Source: Fibrobacter sp. (GTDB lineage: Bacteria; Fibrobacterota; Chitinivibrionia; Chitinivibrionales; Chitinispirillaceae). From it: a DNA stretch of 64,000 nt. Of the stretch, positions 20,367-29,708 are shown one piece after another. The DNA is taken from positions 41,164 to 105,163 of the forward strand of contig JAAYIG010000137.1 of NCBI GenBank assembly GCA_012523595.1, read 5' to 3'. Made by a program: the position numbers and the translations under genes. Position 1 is the first letter of the stretch. The number at the start of each line of letters is the position of its first letter. Below the pieces are notes generated by a model. The model was given only the letters and a program-made list of their open reading frames with translations, searched no databases and was not told the DNA's origin.

Positions 20367-20405
20367 TGGATCGGACAGCGCATAATAGTTTCTTGATTTT
20401 GGACA

Positions 20406-20469
20406 GGTATTGGAATTGGTGCCGAAATGTCCGGAAAAGTATCGATACCGATTCCGACCCCGAATTGGG
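20406..20469. repeat. GGTATCG-family repeat in inverted arrangement, copy 3
   Basis: GGTATTGGAATTGGTGCCG is followed by an inverted counterpart, TATCGATACCGATTCCGACC, ending CCGAATTGGG. The two arms can form an imperfect hairpin. It lies between the KaiC/PEP-synthase-like gene and gltB and may end the first transcript or only attenuate read-through. Confidence 0.5.
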
Positions 20470-20516
20470 AAACTTGTAAAGTAAAACTGAAACAGAGAGG
20501 TTTTGACGGGAGCAAT

Positions 20517-23500
20517 ATGAAAAAACAGGGATTGTATGATCCGCAATTCGAGCATGACAGTTGCGGGGTGGGTTTTATCGCGAATATAAACGGAAGCCGT
20601 TCTCACCAGATTGTCATAGAGGGCATATCGATACTTAAGAACCTGGTTCATCGCGGGGCAGTCGGCGGTGACTCGATGACCGGTGATGGTGCAGGGATTC
20701 TGCTGCAGATTCCCCACGTTTTCTTTGCACGTGAATGCGAGAAGAAGGGAATGGTTCTTCCGCCTGAGGGAAACTATGCTGTTGCGATGATCTTTATGCC
20801 TGATGATCCGGCTGTCCGCGGAAAACTTGTGCGTCTTGTCAATGATACAGTACAGGATGAAAACGGGAAAGTACTCGGGTGGAGAGATGTGCCTGTTTGT
20901 CCGGATTGCCTGGGAGAGATGGCGCGTAAATCCATGCCTTTTGTGAGCCAGATATTTGTTGTTTTCGATAAAAAAGGCGATGATCTGGAGCGAAAAGTCT
21001 ACCTGACACGAAAATGTATCGAGAAGAGGGCAATGGAGTCTGGCTTTGGTATAGATGATTTCTATATCCCGTCATTTTCAAGCAGAACCATTGTCTATAA
21101 AGGGATGTTTGTGGCGCCGCAACTTGAGGCTTTCTACCCTGATCTCAGTGATCCGGAGTTTCAAAGTGCCATAGCTGTGGTTCATCAGCGCTACTCCACA
21201 AATACTTTCCCCTCCTGGCCTCTTGCCCAGCCATTCAGATATATAGCCCACAACGGAGAGATCAATACGCTCCGGGGAAATATAAACAAGATGATAGCCA
21301 GGGAATCCTCTCTGAGGTCTGATCTTTACGGAGAAGAGATAGAAAAACTCAAACCGGTGATAAACACCTTGTTGAGTGATTCTGGAATTTTTGACAATGC
21401 TTTCGAGCTTCTTGCCAACAGCGGCAGGTCGATAGAGCATGCGATGATGATGATGGTTCCGGAGGCATTCGGTTCCAGGCTTCACATGAGCCAGGACAGG
21501 AGGGCTTTTTACGAGTACCATGCCTCGATAATGGAACCCTGGGATGGTCCGGCTGCCATAGCCTTTACAGACGGAGTGAGGGTAGGGGCGACTCTTGACA
21601 GAAATGGATTGCGTCCTGCGCGGTATATCATAACCAGAAGCGGCAAGATGCTTCTGGCATCCGAGGTCGGTGTACTGGAGATCGCATCTGAAGAGGTACT
21701 GCAGAAAGGCCGCCTTGCACCAGGCAAGATGGTTCTTGTGGATACTTCACGCGGGAGAGTCATTTTCGATAATGAGATCAAGGCATCCATATCCCGAAGG
21801 AAACCTTACAGAAGGTGGCTGGAGAAAAATGTGATAGAGCTTAAAGGTCTCTTTCAGGTTCCGGGACCGGTGTCATTCACTGCAGATTCTCTGGATCTTC
21901 AGCAGAAGATTTTCGGGTATACACTTGAAGATATAAAAATGACAGTGGGTTCCATGGCGGAAAATGGTCAGGAACCGGTGGGGTCGATGGGTAACGATGC
22001 CGCGCTTGCGGTTCTGTCCGAAAGACCTCAACTGCTTTACAATTACTTCAAACAGCTTTTTGCTCAGGTGACAAATCCGCCAATAGATCCTTACCGGGAA
22101 AACCTGGTCATGTCTTTAATGAGCTATGTCGGACGGGAGGGGAATCTTCTTGAGGAAACTCCTGAGCACTGTCATCAGCTCAAACTGCTCTATCCGATTC
22201 TCACCAATGATGACATGAGCAAACTGCAGAATTCGGCACAGGAGGATCTTCGCTGGGCGAAGTTATCCATTCTTGCACCGCTTGAAAACGATAGTGTGGA
22301 TTTCAGCAGTGCAATTGAGCGGCTTTGCATAGAAGCAGAGAAAAAAGTGGATGAAGGGTGTTCGATAATCATTCTCAGTGACCGGGGTGCAGGGGAGAAT
22401 GATGTACCGATGCCTGCACTTCTTGCTGTCTCAGCGGTACATCATCATCTGGTCCGTGCTCACAAGAGGCAATTGACAGGCTTGATAATCGAGACCGGAG
22501 AGGCTCGTGAGGTGATGCATTTTGCCACGCTGATCGGTTATGGGGCAAGTGCTGTAAATCCATATCTGGCTCTGGAGACGGTTGCTGGTCTCAAGGCGCA
22601 AGGTCTTCTGCCGGAGGGTCTGAGGCTTGAGACTGCCCTTGAGAATTATGTAACCGCGATAAAGAAGGGATTGCTCAAAGTAATGTCAAAGATGGGTGTC
22701 TCTACTATCAGAAGTTACAGGGGTGCCCAGATCTTCGAGGCAATCGGACTTAACAGTGATGTGGTTGAAAAGTATTTCCCTGGAACAGCATCGAGGATAG
22801 AGGGAGTCGGTCTTGAATCCATAGCCGCGGAATCTTACAGGCGCCACAGGAAGGCATTTGATAAGCCGATCGTTTCATCGGCGGCTCTTGACTGGGGAGG
22901 AAATATCCATTTCAGGAGGAATTCCGAGAAGCATCTTTTCAGCCCTGAGGCGGTGACTCTTCTGCAGCAGGCTGTGCGCAGCGGTGATTATGGAGTTTAC
23001 AAAAAATACACGGAGATTATAAACGATATAAGCAGGAATCTCTGTACACTGCGGGGACTTTTTACCTTTAAGAACCGTACTCCGGTGTCGCTTGATGAGG
23101 TTGAGTCTGAGGAATCTATTGTGAAGAGATTTGTCAGTTCAGCGATGTCGTTTGGCTCGATAAGCAAGGAGGCGCATGAGACGATAGCCTGTGCAATGAA
23201 CCGCCTTGGTGCATCGAGCAACTCCGGTGAAGGAGGGGAGGATGAGGAGCGGTATGTACCTCTGCCAAATGGTGATTCACTGAAAAGTGCCATCAAACAG
23301 GTTGCCTCGGCCAGGTTCGGAGTGAATATCAGCTATCTTGTCAATTCAAGAGAGCTGCAGATAAAGATAGCTCAGGGGGCAAAGCCGGGTGAGGGCGGGC
23401 AGCTTCCTGGAGACAAGGTAGACAGGATGATAGCCAGGGTGCGCCACAGCACTCCCGGAGTCATGCTGATCTCTCCTCCGCCTCATCATGACATATACAG

Positions 23501-25046
23501 TATCGAGGATCTGGCGCAACTGATCTTCGATCTGAAGAATGCCAACCGTGAGGCTCGTGTTTCTGTAAAGCTGGTGTCTGAGGCTGGTGTGGGGACGGTT
23601 GCCGCAGGAGTAGCCAAAGGGAAGGCTGACATGGTGCTTATAAGCGGTCATGACGGAGGGACGGGAGCCTCTCCCATATCCTCTATCAAGCATGCGGGTA
23701 TTCCCTGGGAGATAGGACTTGCCGAGACTCAACAGACTCTGGTGCTCAATAAGCTCAGGGACCGGATCAGGGTTCAGGTTGACGGGCAGTTAAAGACCGG
23801 ACGGGATGTGGTTATAGCGGCACTTCTGGGTGCGGAGGAATTCGGTTTTGGTTCATCGGTGCTTGTCACTCTGGGTTGTGTGATGATGCGCAAGTGTCAT
23901 TTGAACACCTGTCCGGTGGGAGTGGCGACACAGAACAGTGAACTGAGAAAACGTTTTGCGGGTAAACCTGAGCATGTCGTGAATTTCATGATGTTTACTG
24001 CCAGGAATGTGCGGGAAATTATGGCAGAGCTGGGTTTCAGGACAATCGATGAGATGGTGGGAAGAGTGGATGTCCTGGATGTGAACAGTGCGGTTGAAAA
24101 CTGGAAAGCAGTGGGGCTTGACTTTTCAAGAATTCTTCACAAACCTGAGATGCCGGAAGGCAGTTCTCTGAGGTGTACCAGCCGTCAGGCAATCGATTTT
24201 ACGGCATCGCTGGACAATGAACTGATTGACAAGGCCCAGTCTGCTCTTGTCAATGGTACACCTGTGAGCCTGTTTGCATCGATCCGCAACAGCAACCGCA
24301 CTGTTGGTGCATCGCTGAGTGCGGAGGTGGTCAAACGGTTTGGATCAAAAGGACTTCCTGCGGATACCATAAAATGCAAGTTCACCGGTTCTGCAGGGCA
24401 GAGTTTCGGGGCATTTCTGGCAACTGGAGTGACTTTTGAGCTGGAAGGGGACACCAATGATTATTCAGGGAAAGGTCTCTCAGGTGGAAAGATTATCATT
24501 TATCCTCCAAAAGGATCGACCTTCGTGGCTCATCAGAATATCATCGCCGGTAATGTCAACCTGTTCGGTGCTACTGCCGGTGAGGCGTATATCTGCGGTA
24601 TGGCTGGTGAGCGTTTCGCGGTGAGAAACAGCGGCGCGACAGCGGTGGTTGAGGGTGTAGGTGATCACGGCTGTGAATACATGACAGGAGGAGTGGTGGT
24701 TGTTCTGGGTCAGACCGGGGTCAATTTCGCTGCAGGTATGAGCGGAGGGGTGGCATTTGTGCTCGATGAGAACCAGCTTTTTGATACCCGATGCAACTTG
24801 GAAATGGTGGATATTGAGCCGGTCACTGAAGAAGCCGATCAGGAGCGCCTGTTCAGGCTGATTCAAAACCATGCCGAGTTTACAGGAAGCAGACAGGCGG
24901 AGAGAATACTGAGTAACTGGACCGATGTGCTCAATCAGTTTGTAAAGATAATTCCGATAGATTACAAGCGGGTACTGGAGAGGCTGCGAAAAGAGGAGCT
25001 GAGGGAGACTGAGGTATTGACAATAACTGAGGAGGTTTACAAATAA
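20517..25046 (+). CDS. gltB: Glutamate synthase, large subunit
   Basis: With the small subunit it makes two glutamates from glutamine and 2-oxoglutarate. The ATG at 20517 follows GGGAGC and gives about 1509 residues, the normal length. A short propeptide precedes the catalytic Cys (C16 in DSCGVGF) of the glutaminase domain. The FMN/2-oxoglutarate synthase domain includes AKPGEGGQLPGDKV and GHDGGTGASPISSIKHAG. The 3Fe-4S cysteines are in LGCVMMRKCHLNTCPVG. A C-terminal beta-helix (GxxGxxxG repeats such as GDHGCEYMTGGVVVVLG) closes the protein. The upstream frame to 20427 crosses an intergenic repeat and is rejected. Its stop overlaps the gltD start as TAATG. Confidence 0.95.
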   Translation: MKKQGLYDPQFEHDSCGVGFIANINGSRSHQIVIEGISILKNLVHRGAVGGDSMTGDGAGILLQIPHVFFARECEKKGMVLPPEGNYAVAMIFMPDDPAVRGKLVRLVNDTVQDENGKVLGWRDVPVCPDCLGEMARKSMPFVSQIFVVFDKKGDDLERKVYLTRKCIEKRAMESGFGIDDFYIPSFSSRTIVYKGMFVAPQLEAFYPDLSDPEFQSAIAVVHQRYSTNTFPSWPLAQPFRYIAHNGEINTLRGNINKMIARESSLRSDLYGEEIEKLKPVINTLLSDSGIFDNAFELLANSGRSIEHAMMMMVPEAFGSRLHMSQDRRAFYEYHASIMEPWDGPAAIAFTDGVRVGATLDRNGLRPARYIITRSGKMLLASEVGVLEIASEEVLQKGRLAPGKMVLVDTSRGRVIFDNEIKASISRRKPYRRWLEKNVIELKGLFQVPGPVSFTADSLDLQQKIFGYTLEDIKMTVGSMAENGQEPVGSMGNDAALAVLSERPQLLYNYFKQLFAQVTNPPIDPYRENLVMSLMSYVGREGNLLEETPEHCHQLKLLYPILTNDDMSKLQNSAQEDLRWAKLSILAPLENDSVDFSSAIERLCIEAEKKVDEGCSIIILSDRGAGENDVPMPALLAVSAVHHHLVRAHKRQLTGLIIETGEAREVMHFATLIGYGASAVNPYLALETVAGLKAQGLLPEGLRLETALENYVTAIKKGLLKVMSKMGVSTIRSYRGAQIFEAIGLNSDVVEKYFPGTASRIEGVGLESIAAESYRRHRKAFDKPIVSSAALDWGGNIHFRRNSEKHLFSPEAVTLLQQAVRSGDYGVYKKYTEIINDISRNLCTLRGLFTFKNRTPVSLDEVESEESIVKRFVSSAMSFGSISKEAHETIACAMNRLGASSNSGEGGEDEERYVPLPNGDSLKSAIKQVASARFGVNISYLVNSRELQIKIAQGAKPGEGGQLPGDKVDRMIARVRHSTPGVMLISPPPHHDIYSIEDLAQLIFDLKNANREARVSVKLVSEAGVGTVAAGVAKGKADMVLISGHDGGTGASPISSIKHAGIPWEIGLAETQQTLVLNKLRDRIRVQVDGQLKTGRDVVIAALLGAEEFGFGSSVLVTLGCVMMRKCHLNTCPVGVATQNSELRKRFAGKPEHVVNFMMFTARNVREIMAELGFRTIDEMVGRVDVLDVNSAVENWKAVGLDFSRILHKPEMPEGSSLRCTSRQAIDFTASLDNELIDKAQSALVNGTPVSLFASIRNSNRTVGASLSAEVVKRFGSKGLPADTIKCKFTGSAGQSFGAFLATGVTFELEGDTNDYSGKGLSGGKIIIYPPKGSTFVAHQNIIAGNVNLFGATAGEAYICGMAGERFAVRNSGATAVVEGVGDHGCEYMTGGVVVVLGQTGVNFAAGMSGGVAFVLDENQLFDTRCNLEMVDIEPVTEEADQERLFRLIQNHAEFTGSRQAERILSNWTDVLNQFVKIIPIDYKRVLERLRKEELRETEVLTITEEVYK

Positions 25047-26470
25047 TGGGCAGGGCAACCGGTTTTCTGAAATATAAAAGGGTAGAGATGAAAAAGCGCC
25101 CTGTTGAGGAGCGCGTAAAAGACTACCGCGAGATCGCGGAGCTTCAGCCGGAAGAGGAGCTCACACGTCAGGGTGCACGATGTATGGACTGTGGAATTCC
25201 CTTCTGTCATGCGATGGGGTGTCCGGTACTCAATCTGATTCCTGAGTTCAACGACCTTGTTTACAGGGGAAAGTGGAAAGAGGCCTGGGAGCGTCTGGAG
25301 ATGACAAACAATCTTCCGGAAATCACAGGACGTATCTGTCCTGCGCCATGTGAGGCAGCGTGTACTCTTTCGATCAATTCAAGTCCTGTTACCATAAGGC
25401 AGATAGAGCTGGCGATAATAGAGCGGGCATTCAGGGAGGGGTGGGTTCGGCCGTTAAAGCCTTTGAAAGAATCAGGGAAAAAGGTGGCTGTTATCGGCTC
25501 CGGTCCATCGGGACTGGCTGCGGCACAGCAGCTTCGAAGGTATGGGCATTCTGTAACTCTCTTCGAGAAATCCTCTAAACCCGGTGGCATATTGCGGTTC
25601 GGGGTACCCAGTTTCAAGCTCGAAAAGAGAATTGTTGACAGAAGAGTACAGCAGATGTCTGAGGAAGGGGTGGTTTTTGAGACGGATATAGATGTGGGCG
25701 AGGATATTTCCGTCAGGTACCTGAGACGCAGTTTTGATGCTATTCTTCTGACGACGGGTGCAGGTCATCCGCGTGATATAATGGTTCCGGGACGTGGGCT
25801 TGAGGGGATCCATTTCGCGATGGACTTTCTTAAAGGGGCAAACCTGTTTTCAGCAGGTGAAGTGGGTGAGAGGGAGATTATCAGCGCCAGGAACAAAACA
25901 GTGCTTATTCTTGGCGGAGGAGATACCGGAGCTGACTGTACTGGTACATCTGTGCGTCAGGGCGCAAAGAAAGTGTATCAGTACGAGATTATGCCCAAGC
26001 CGATGGAGTGGCCGCACTCCCACAATCCCTCATGGCCTAACTGGCCTCAGATCCTGCGCACGTCAACATCGCATGAGGAGGGGTGTGAAAGGGAGTGGGG
26101 TGTGTCACTCGTTCAATTGACCGGAAGGGATATCAAAGTTCAGCAGGCACACTTTGTCAGGGTCGAGTGGAAAAAGAATCCGGAGACCGGAGCGATGAAG
26201 ATGACTGAAGTGCCGGGTTCGGAATTTTCTCTCGATGTTGACATGGTTTTACTGGCGCTTGGGTTTGTGCACACAGAACACAGCAGGCTTACAGAGGAAC
26301 TGGGTGTCGAATATGACAATAGAGGAAATATCAAGACAGACAGTTCCTATGCCACAACGGTTCCAGGGGTATTTTCAGCAGGTGATGCATCCACAGGAGC
26401 GTCACTTGTGGTAAGGGCTGTTTTCCATGGCCGTCAGGCGGCTGATTCGATTCATAAATATCTGTCCTGA
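25046..26470 (+). CDS. gltD: Glutamate synthase, small subunit
   Basis: This 474-residue flavoprotein passes electrons from NAD(P)H to the large subunit. The N-terminal iron-sulfur cysteines are in CMDCGIPFCHAMGCP and in CPAPCEAACT. The FAD-binding motif is VAVIGSGPSGLAAAQQLRR, the second dinucleotide motif is VLILGGGDTGADCTGTS, and the end has PGVFSAGDASTGASLVV. Its ATG overlaps the gltB stop codon by one base, so translation is coupled. A hairpin after the stop (26485-26516) may end the operon. Confidence 0.95.
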   Translation: MGRATGFLKYKRVEMKKRPVEERVKDYREIAELQPEEELTRQGARCMDCGIPFCHAMGCPVLNLIPEFNDLVYRGKWKEAWERLEMTNNLPEITGRICPAPCEAACTLSINSSPVTIRQIELAIIERAFREGWVRPLKPLKESGKKVAVIGSGPSGLAAAQQLRRYGHSVTLFEKSSKPGGILRFGVPSFKLEKRIVDRRVQQMSEEGVVFETDIDVGEDISVRYLRRSFDAILLTTGAGHPRDIMVPGRGLEGIHFAMDFLKGANLFSAGEVGEREIISARNKTVLILGGGDTGADCTGTSVRQGAKKVYQYEIMPKPMEWPHSHNPSWPNWPQILRTSTSHEEGCEREWGVSLVQLTGRDIKVQQAHFVRVEWKKNPETGAMKMTEVPGSEFSLDVDMVLLALGFVHTEHSRLTEELGVEYDNRGNIKTDSSYATTVPGVFSAGDASTGASLVVRAVFHGRQAADSIHKYLS

Positions 26471-26484
26471 GATCAGAAAAGCGA

Positions 26485-26516
26485 CCCCGGAGTAAACCTT
26501 CAGTTTACCTCCGGGG
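26485..26516 (+). terminator. Strong hairpin after gltD
   Basis: CCCCGGAGTAAAC pairs with GTTTACCTCCGGGG around a short CTTCA loop, with one bulged base. The stem is long and GC-rich, but no T-run follows, so it may be a processed 3' end or a weak terminator. It lies 15 bp after the gltD stop. Confidence 0.5.
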
Positions 26517-26644
26517 AAGCATGCTGCTTTACTAATGCTAACAGTTCTACAGCATCGATAAGATTTATAGATACCTGTGCTCTGGCAAGGGTACAGTTTC
26601 CAGCCACAGCATTGAACTTCACAACTTCCTCACTATATCCAGTG

Positions 26645-26800
26645 GTTGTCCTTTATCCTGGTCTTCTCTCTGAAGAATATGATTCTGAGCAAGCGTGTCT
26701 GCTTGGCAATTTCCCTCAGGCATTTTCTCATATCGGCCTGATTATCAGTGCTTTTGTGCTGTCTGCATCAACTGATGAGATCAGGAAAAGATTCGATTAG
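26645..26800 (+). pseudogene. C-terminal remnant of a GH15 glucoamylase-like gene
   Basis: An open stretch encodes YPGLLSEEYDSEQACLLGNF followed by PQAFSHIGLI. The pattern G-L-L-S-E-E-Y-D and then G-N-F-P-Q-A-F-S-H is the C-terminal signature of GH15 glucoamylases/trehalases, which are about 600 residues long. Only about 50 residues remain, and nothing upstream to 26500 resembles the rest. It ends in a stop codon at 26798-26800. It is taken as a decayed fragment. The surrounding gap (26471-26888) holds only this and the hairpin after gltD. Confidence 0.5.
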
Positions 26801-26888
26801 AGAGATGCCCTGACAGGATTGGCATTTGCTTTGTAATGAGAATATCGGCTACTCAGGTGAAGATGTGAGATAAAAAGAGGGTGATACG

Positions 26889-28208
26889 ATGAATGGTGAA
26901 TACAGTGGTAGAAATGAAGACGCACGGGAGATCGAGAGGCTTCATGCACAGGTCAGGGCGCTTCAGGAGGAGCTTGCTCTTAGAAAGGGTAGTGAAGGCA
27001 AAAAGGTGGAACCGGGCACTTCCGCTGTTGAGCACGAGAGGCCTGAATCGGCGGGCAGAAGAATCAGTTCTCTGATTCTTCTGATAATAGGCATTGTAGC
27101 GCTGTTTGTGGCTATTCCTGTTCTCTGGCTTAACCACACATTGTTAACCACAGACGGGTGGGTTGAAGCCGTGGGGCCGGTAACTGAGGACCCGGCGGTT
27201 CAGGATGCAGTTGCGAATGCTGTCGTTCAGGAATATTCAAGGCAGGAAAATATCAGGGCCTGGGTTCAGGAGCAGCTTCCTGAAAAATCCGAGGAACTGG
27301 CGGGTCCAATTATCACACTTTTACAGATGGCAGCACGGCAGGTCGTAAAATTCATCATAAGCACTGATGCTTTTGAGGGTATCTGGACTGAGGCAAACCG
27401 TCTAAGTCACAGTCTGGCCATGGCCGGGTTCACAAGGGCAGATCAGATCGATGGGCAACTGGTTGAGCGTGCGGAATCGATGGAAATCGATCTGCAGGGA
27501 ATAATCGAGACTCTTCGGCAGGAACTGCAGAGGAGAGGGCTTGGTTTTATATTGCCTGAGGGGATTACGGCTCAATTAGCGATTCTGCAATCTGAACGGT
27601 TTGTAAGGTTTCTGAACATATTGAAGACTCTCAATACTGCAGCTCCCTGGCTTGCTTTAATTACCCTGGTGGCAATAGCAGGTTCATTAGTACTGTCATA
27701 CAACCGGAGGAAGACAGTACTTTTCCTGGGTGTGGGAATCATATCTGCGGGTCTGATTCTATTGATTGCCAGTTTTATAGTCAAAATGAGAATGGTTGGG
27801 CAGGTCCCTCCCGATGCTTTATTCACATCAGAGGCAACTTCTCAGGCCTACGATACGATTACAGGAGGACTGTTATCTACTTTGGGTGCCTCACTGCTGC
27901 TTGGAATTATACTGTGTTTCGGGGCTTATGCTCTTGGTCCCTCATTATTGATGACCAGAATGCGGAGGAGAGTCCGCTTATGGATTTACCAACTGGGAGG
28001 AGATCGGGCACCTGGACGGGTAGGGGGGTGGATAAAAGCGAATCGTAATAAATTGCAGGCAGCAGTATTGATTCTTGCTGGATTTGCACTACTGCTTCCT
28101 GTGGGTCGTAGTGTGATCTATGTCGTGTGGCTTACCGTGGGGGTTGTGTTCCTGGAGTTCCTGATCGAGTTTTTTGGAAGGACTGCTCCGCCTCCATTAA
28201 CGACATAA
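26889..28208 (+). CDS. Integral membrane protein with coiled-coil N-terminus, function unknown
   Basis: The 439-residue protein begins with a charged coiled-coil-like segment (EIERLHAQVRALQEELALRK). A membrane helix follows near residues 60-82. A soluble region of about 160 residues comes next, probably on the outside. About five more helices lie from residue 245 on, ending in a Pro-rich tail. A pattern such as TTDGWVEAVGPV.EDPAVQDAVANAV after the first helix is seen in membrane proteins of unknown function in other bacteria. A GAGGGTGA site precedes the ATG. A clear terminator lies 48 bp after the stop. No partner gene is adjacent. Confidence 0.68.
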   Translation: MNGEYSGRNEDAREIERLHAQVRALQEELALRKGSEGKKVEPGTSAVEHERPESAGRRISSLILLIIGIVALFVAIPVLWLNHTLLTTDGWVEAVGPVTEDPAVQDAVANAVVQEYSRQENIRAWVQEQLPEKSEELAGPIITLLQMAARQVVKFIISTDAFEGIWTEANRLSHSLAMAGFTRADQIDGQLVERAESMEIDLQGIIETLRQELQRRGLGFILPEGITAQLAILQSERFVRFLNILKTLNTAAPWLALITLVAIAGSLVLSYNRRKTVLFLGVGIISAGLILLIASFIVKMRMVGQVPPDALFTSEATSQAYDTITGGLLSTLGASLLLGIILCFGAYALGPSLLMTRMRRRVRLWIYQLGGDRAPGRVGGWIKANRNKLQAAVLILAGFALLLPVGRSVIYVVWLTVGVVFLEFLIEFFGRTAPPPLTT

Positions 28209-28255
28209 CCTCCCGGATAAACTTCCATGGCTTTGGGGCAAAGGTACCCTGTTTT

Positions 28256-28292
28256 GGCGGCTTTTTGATCATGTGGCAAAAAGCCGCCTTTT
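28256..28292 (+). terminator. Rho-independent terminator after the membrane protein gene
   Basis: GGCGGCTTTTTG (28256-28267) pairs perfectly with CAAAAAGCCGCC (28277-28288) around a nine-base loop, followed by TTTT. The A/T-rich part of the stem makes it work in either direction. The SPW-repeat gene ends 68 bp beyond on the other strand. Confidence 0.8.
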
Positions 28293-28359
28293 AGAAGAAA
28301 AGAAAAAGGAGGAGAAAGGTTCTTCTCCCCGATTATCCTGAATAAAGGCCTTTTTCCCC

Positions 28360-28674
28360 TTAATGAGCTGTTGCCCTTCTGGCATAAGTCGGTCTTGTAC
28401 CGAAAACATGCCACAGTGCAAGGACTGCGGAAGCGATACCAACGATCAGCAGGTTTAGAGGCTCAATCAGTGCCGGAATAAATCCGGAGAAAATTAACCA
28501 TAGCCCAAGGAATCCGTTTACGTAGCCCTGCCAATTGCCTCTTGCAGACCAGAACCCGAAGACAGCCATCACTATCCCGGTAACGATAAAATTGGCTGGA
28601 ATCACAAGCCCTGTGGAAAAGCTGGAAACAAGGGCCCACACTCCAGCTAATAAAACTATCCATGCCTGCCACAT
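28360..28674 (-). CDS. SPW-repeat small membrane protein
   Basis: This 104-residue protein has four short hydrophobic helices in two similar halves. Characteristic motifs are VLLAGVWALVSSFSTG and the later GLWLIFSGFIPALIE. This fits the SPW repeat family, whose function is unknown. It ends with a short basic tail. GGAGG lies seven bases upstream of the ATG. It is convergent with the preceding membrane protein gene. Confidence 0.68.
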   Translation of the reverse strand: MWQAWIVLLAGVWALVSSFSTGLVIPANFIVTGIVMAVFGFWSARGNWQGYVNGFLGLWLIFSGFIPALIEPLNLLIVGIASAVLALWHVFGTRPTYARRATAH

Positions 28675-28798
28675 AATTACCTCCTGGAAATTAGTGTAGT
28701 TCTAATAAGAATGCGAGATAGCGACTGCATTTATTCAATTTGGCTCTCTTTGCCTTTCATGTGAAAGCAGGAATACAGCATTAAAAGCTTAAGAAAAA

Positions 28799-28930
28799 GG
28801 TAGGGGCCGTGTTCCTGGCCCCTAAAACCCCCGCTGAAGGTAACGAATCATTATTCATGCCGGAAGACCGTCATGGGCAGGACTTTCTACGCGACAGGTG
28901 TTCATTACAGGCAGCGTTTTTCTTTCCACG
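28799..28930. repeat. Mosaic repeat block A, copy 1
   Basis: It begins with the hairpin GGGGCCGTGTTCCTGGCCCC. It continues through an about 110-bp segment nearly identical to copies at 35082 and 42857, including ATGCCGGAAGACCGTCATGG. It ends in a T/C-rich stretch, TTTTTCTTTCCACG. Confidence 0.85.
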
Positions 28931-28960
28931 TTAAATCTTGGTAATGCATCTTTGTCTCGA

Positions 28961-29125
28961 AAACCTTAGTATCTGTCTTAAAACCTTAGTAGCAGCAGAA
29001 AAAATCAATGACAATAACCTTATTACATTATTAAGAGGTGTGGAAAGGAAATAAGGTAATAAGGTTTTTTCACGTTTGTTAAAATCTGTTACTACTAAGG
29101 TCTGGCGCGATAAATACTAAGGTTT
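28961..29125. repeat. Three-level nested inverted repeat
   Basis: AAACCTTAGTAT (28961-28972) pairs with ATACTAAGGTTT (29114-29125). ACCTTAGTAG (28983-28992) pairs with CTACTAAGGT (29092-29101). AACCTTATTAC (29016-29026) pairs with GTAATAAGGTT (29056-29066). All three pairs are perfect and share the ACCTTA core, so they are also direct repeats of one another. Possible roles are discussed in the findings. Confidence 0.75.
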
Positions 29126-29157
29126 CAGGGGAAAAGCATGCTGAAGCCAGGGGGAAG

Positions 29158-29197
29158 TACGGCAATACGATGGTACGAGAGTACGACTATACGACAG
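29158..29197. repeat. TACGANNN octamer array, five units
   Basis: Units TACGGCAA, TACGATGG, TACGAGAG, TACGACTA and TACGACAG follow one another with a strict 8-bp period. Confidence 0.7.
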
Positions 29198-29271
29198 GAG
29201 CATGTTCAGGCCACCCTGTGCTTCTTGAGGCTTTTTTAAATATGATTACGAGCACAAGAACGAAGGTGAAA

Positions 29272-29390
29272 ATCCGGTATATAATATTCGTTTCTTCTTC
29301 CACCAGTAAAGGTTGAGAAGCCAGCTAATCTTGCCCAACTTGTAACAGTTTCCCGTTGTGCACTGCACTTCGTCAGCACAGAGGGGGTGG
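29272..29390. repeat. Mosaic repeat block B, copy 1
   Basis: This 119-bp block from ATCCGGTATATAATATTCG to CAGAGGGGGTGG aligns end to end with 35271-35389. The most similar part is TTCGTTTCTTCTTCCACC. On the minus strand the two copies keep a similar peptide-like frame (NLYWWKKKRILYTG), but no start codon or complete gene is seen. Confidence 0.75.
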
Positions 29391-29708
29391 CGAACGATCC
29401 GCCTACGCTAAGAAGCTACGGCAGGGCAGACAGGGTGAGACTTTCACCTCCTTATAGTGAAAAAATCAACACTCTGCAAAAGGCGTTTATTTATACTGGT
29501 AAATATTACTTTTTGATTACAATTATCCATACTGCTTCGCTAAGCACGAGAAGATTCAACGAAGTTTTGGCTCAGGAAAAAAAAGGAGAGAAAAAACCTG
29601 AAACGCTTATTGCATTTATTTATTGCTAATAGTTAAATATTAGACATATCCTGTTCTGAGATAACAGACCAGAAACTACCCATATATGGGTATGGGTGGT
29701 GGAGAAAA

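Larger units (their letters stand above)
28675..29708. other. 1-kb gene-free stretch with mosaic repeat copy 1
   Basis: No real gene is supported. From left to right it holds the 130-bp block A (28799-28930), a three-level nested palindrome (28961-29125), and a TACGA octamer array (29158-29197). It then holds a GATTACGAGCACA tag (29244-29256) and the 119-bp block B (29272-29390). An open frame at 29387-29629 has no ribosome site or coding-like composition and is left out. The same blocks recur near 35.1 and 42.9 kb. Confidence 0.6.

Noticed and set aside
26500..26622. A 40-residue minus-strand frame with a GTG start and a GAGGA site
   Set aside because: It runs into the hairpin after gltD and has no recognisable family. 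It is too short to support.
28961..29125. CRISPR array or integron recombination site
   Set aside because: The arms are few, inverted and unevenly spaced, and there are no cas or integrase genes.
29387..29629. An 80-residue frame after mosaic repeat copy 1
   Set aside because: There is no ribosome site, it starts within repeat sequence, and its composition is not protein-like.
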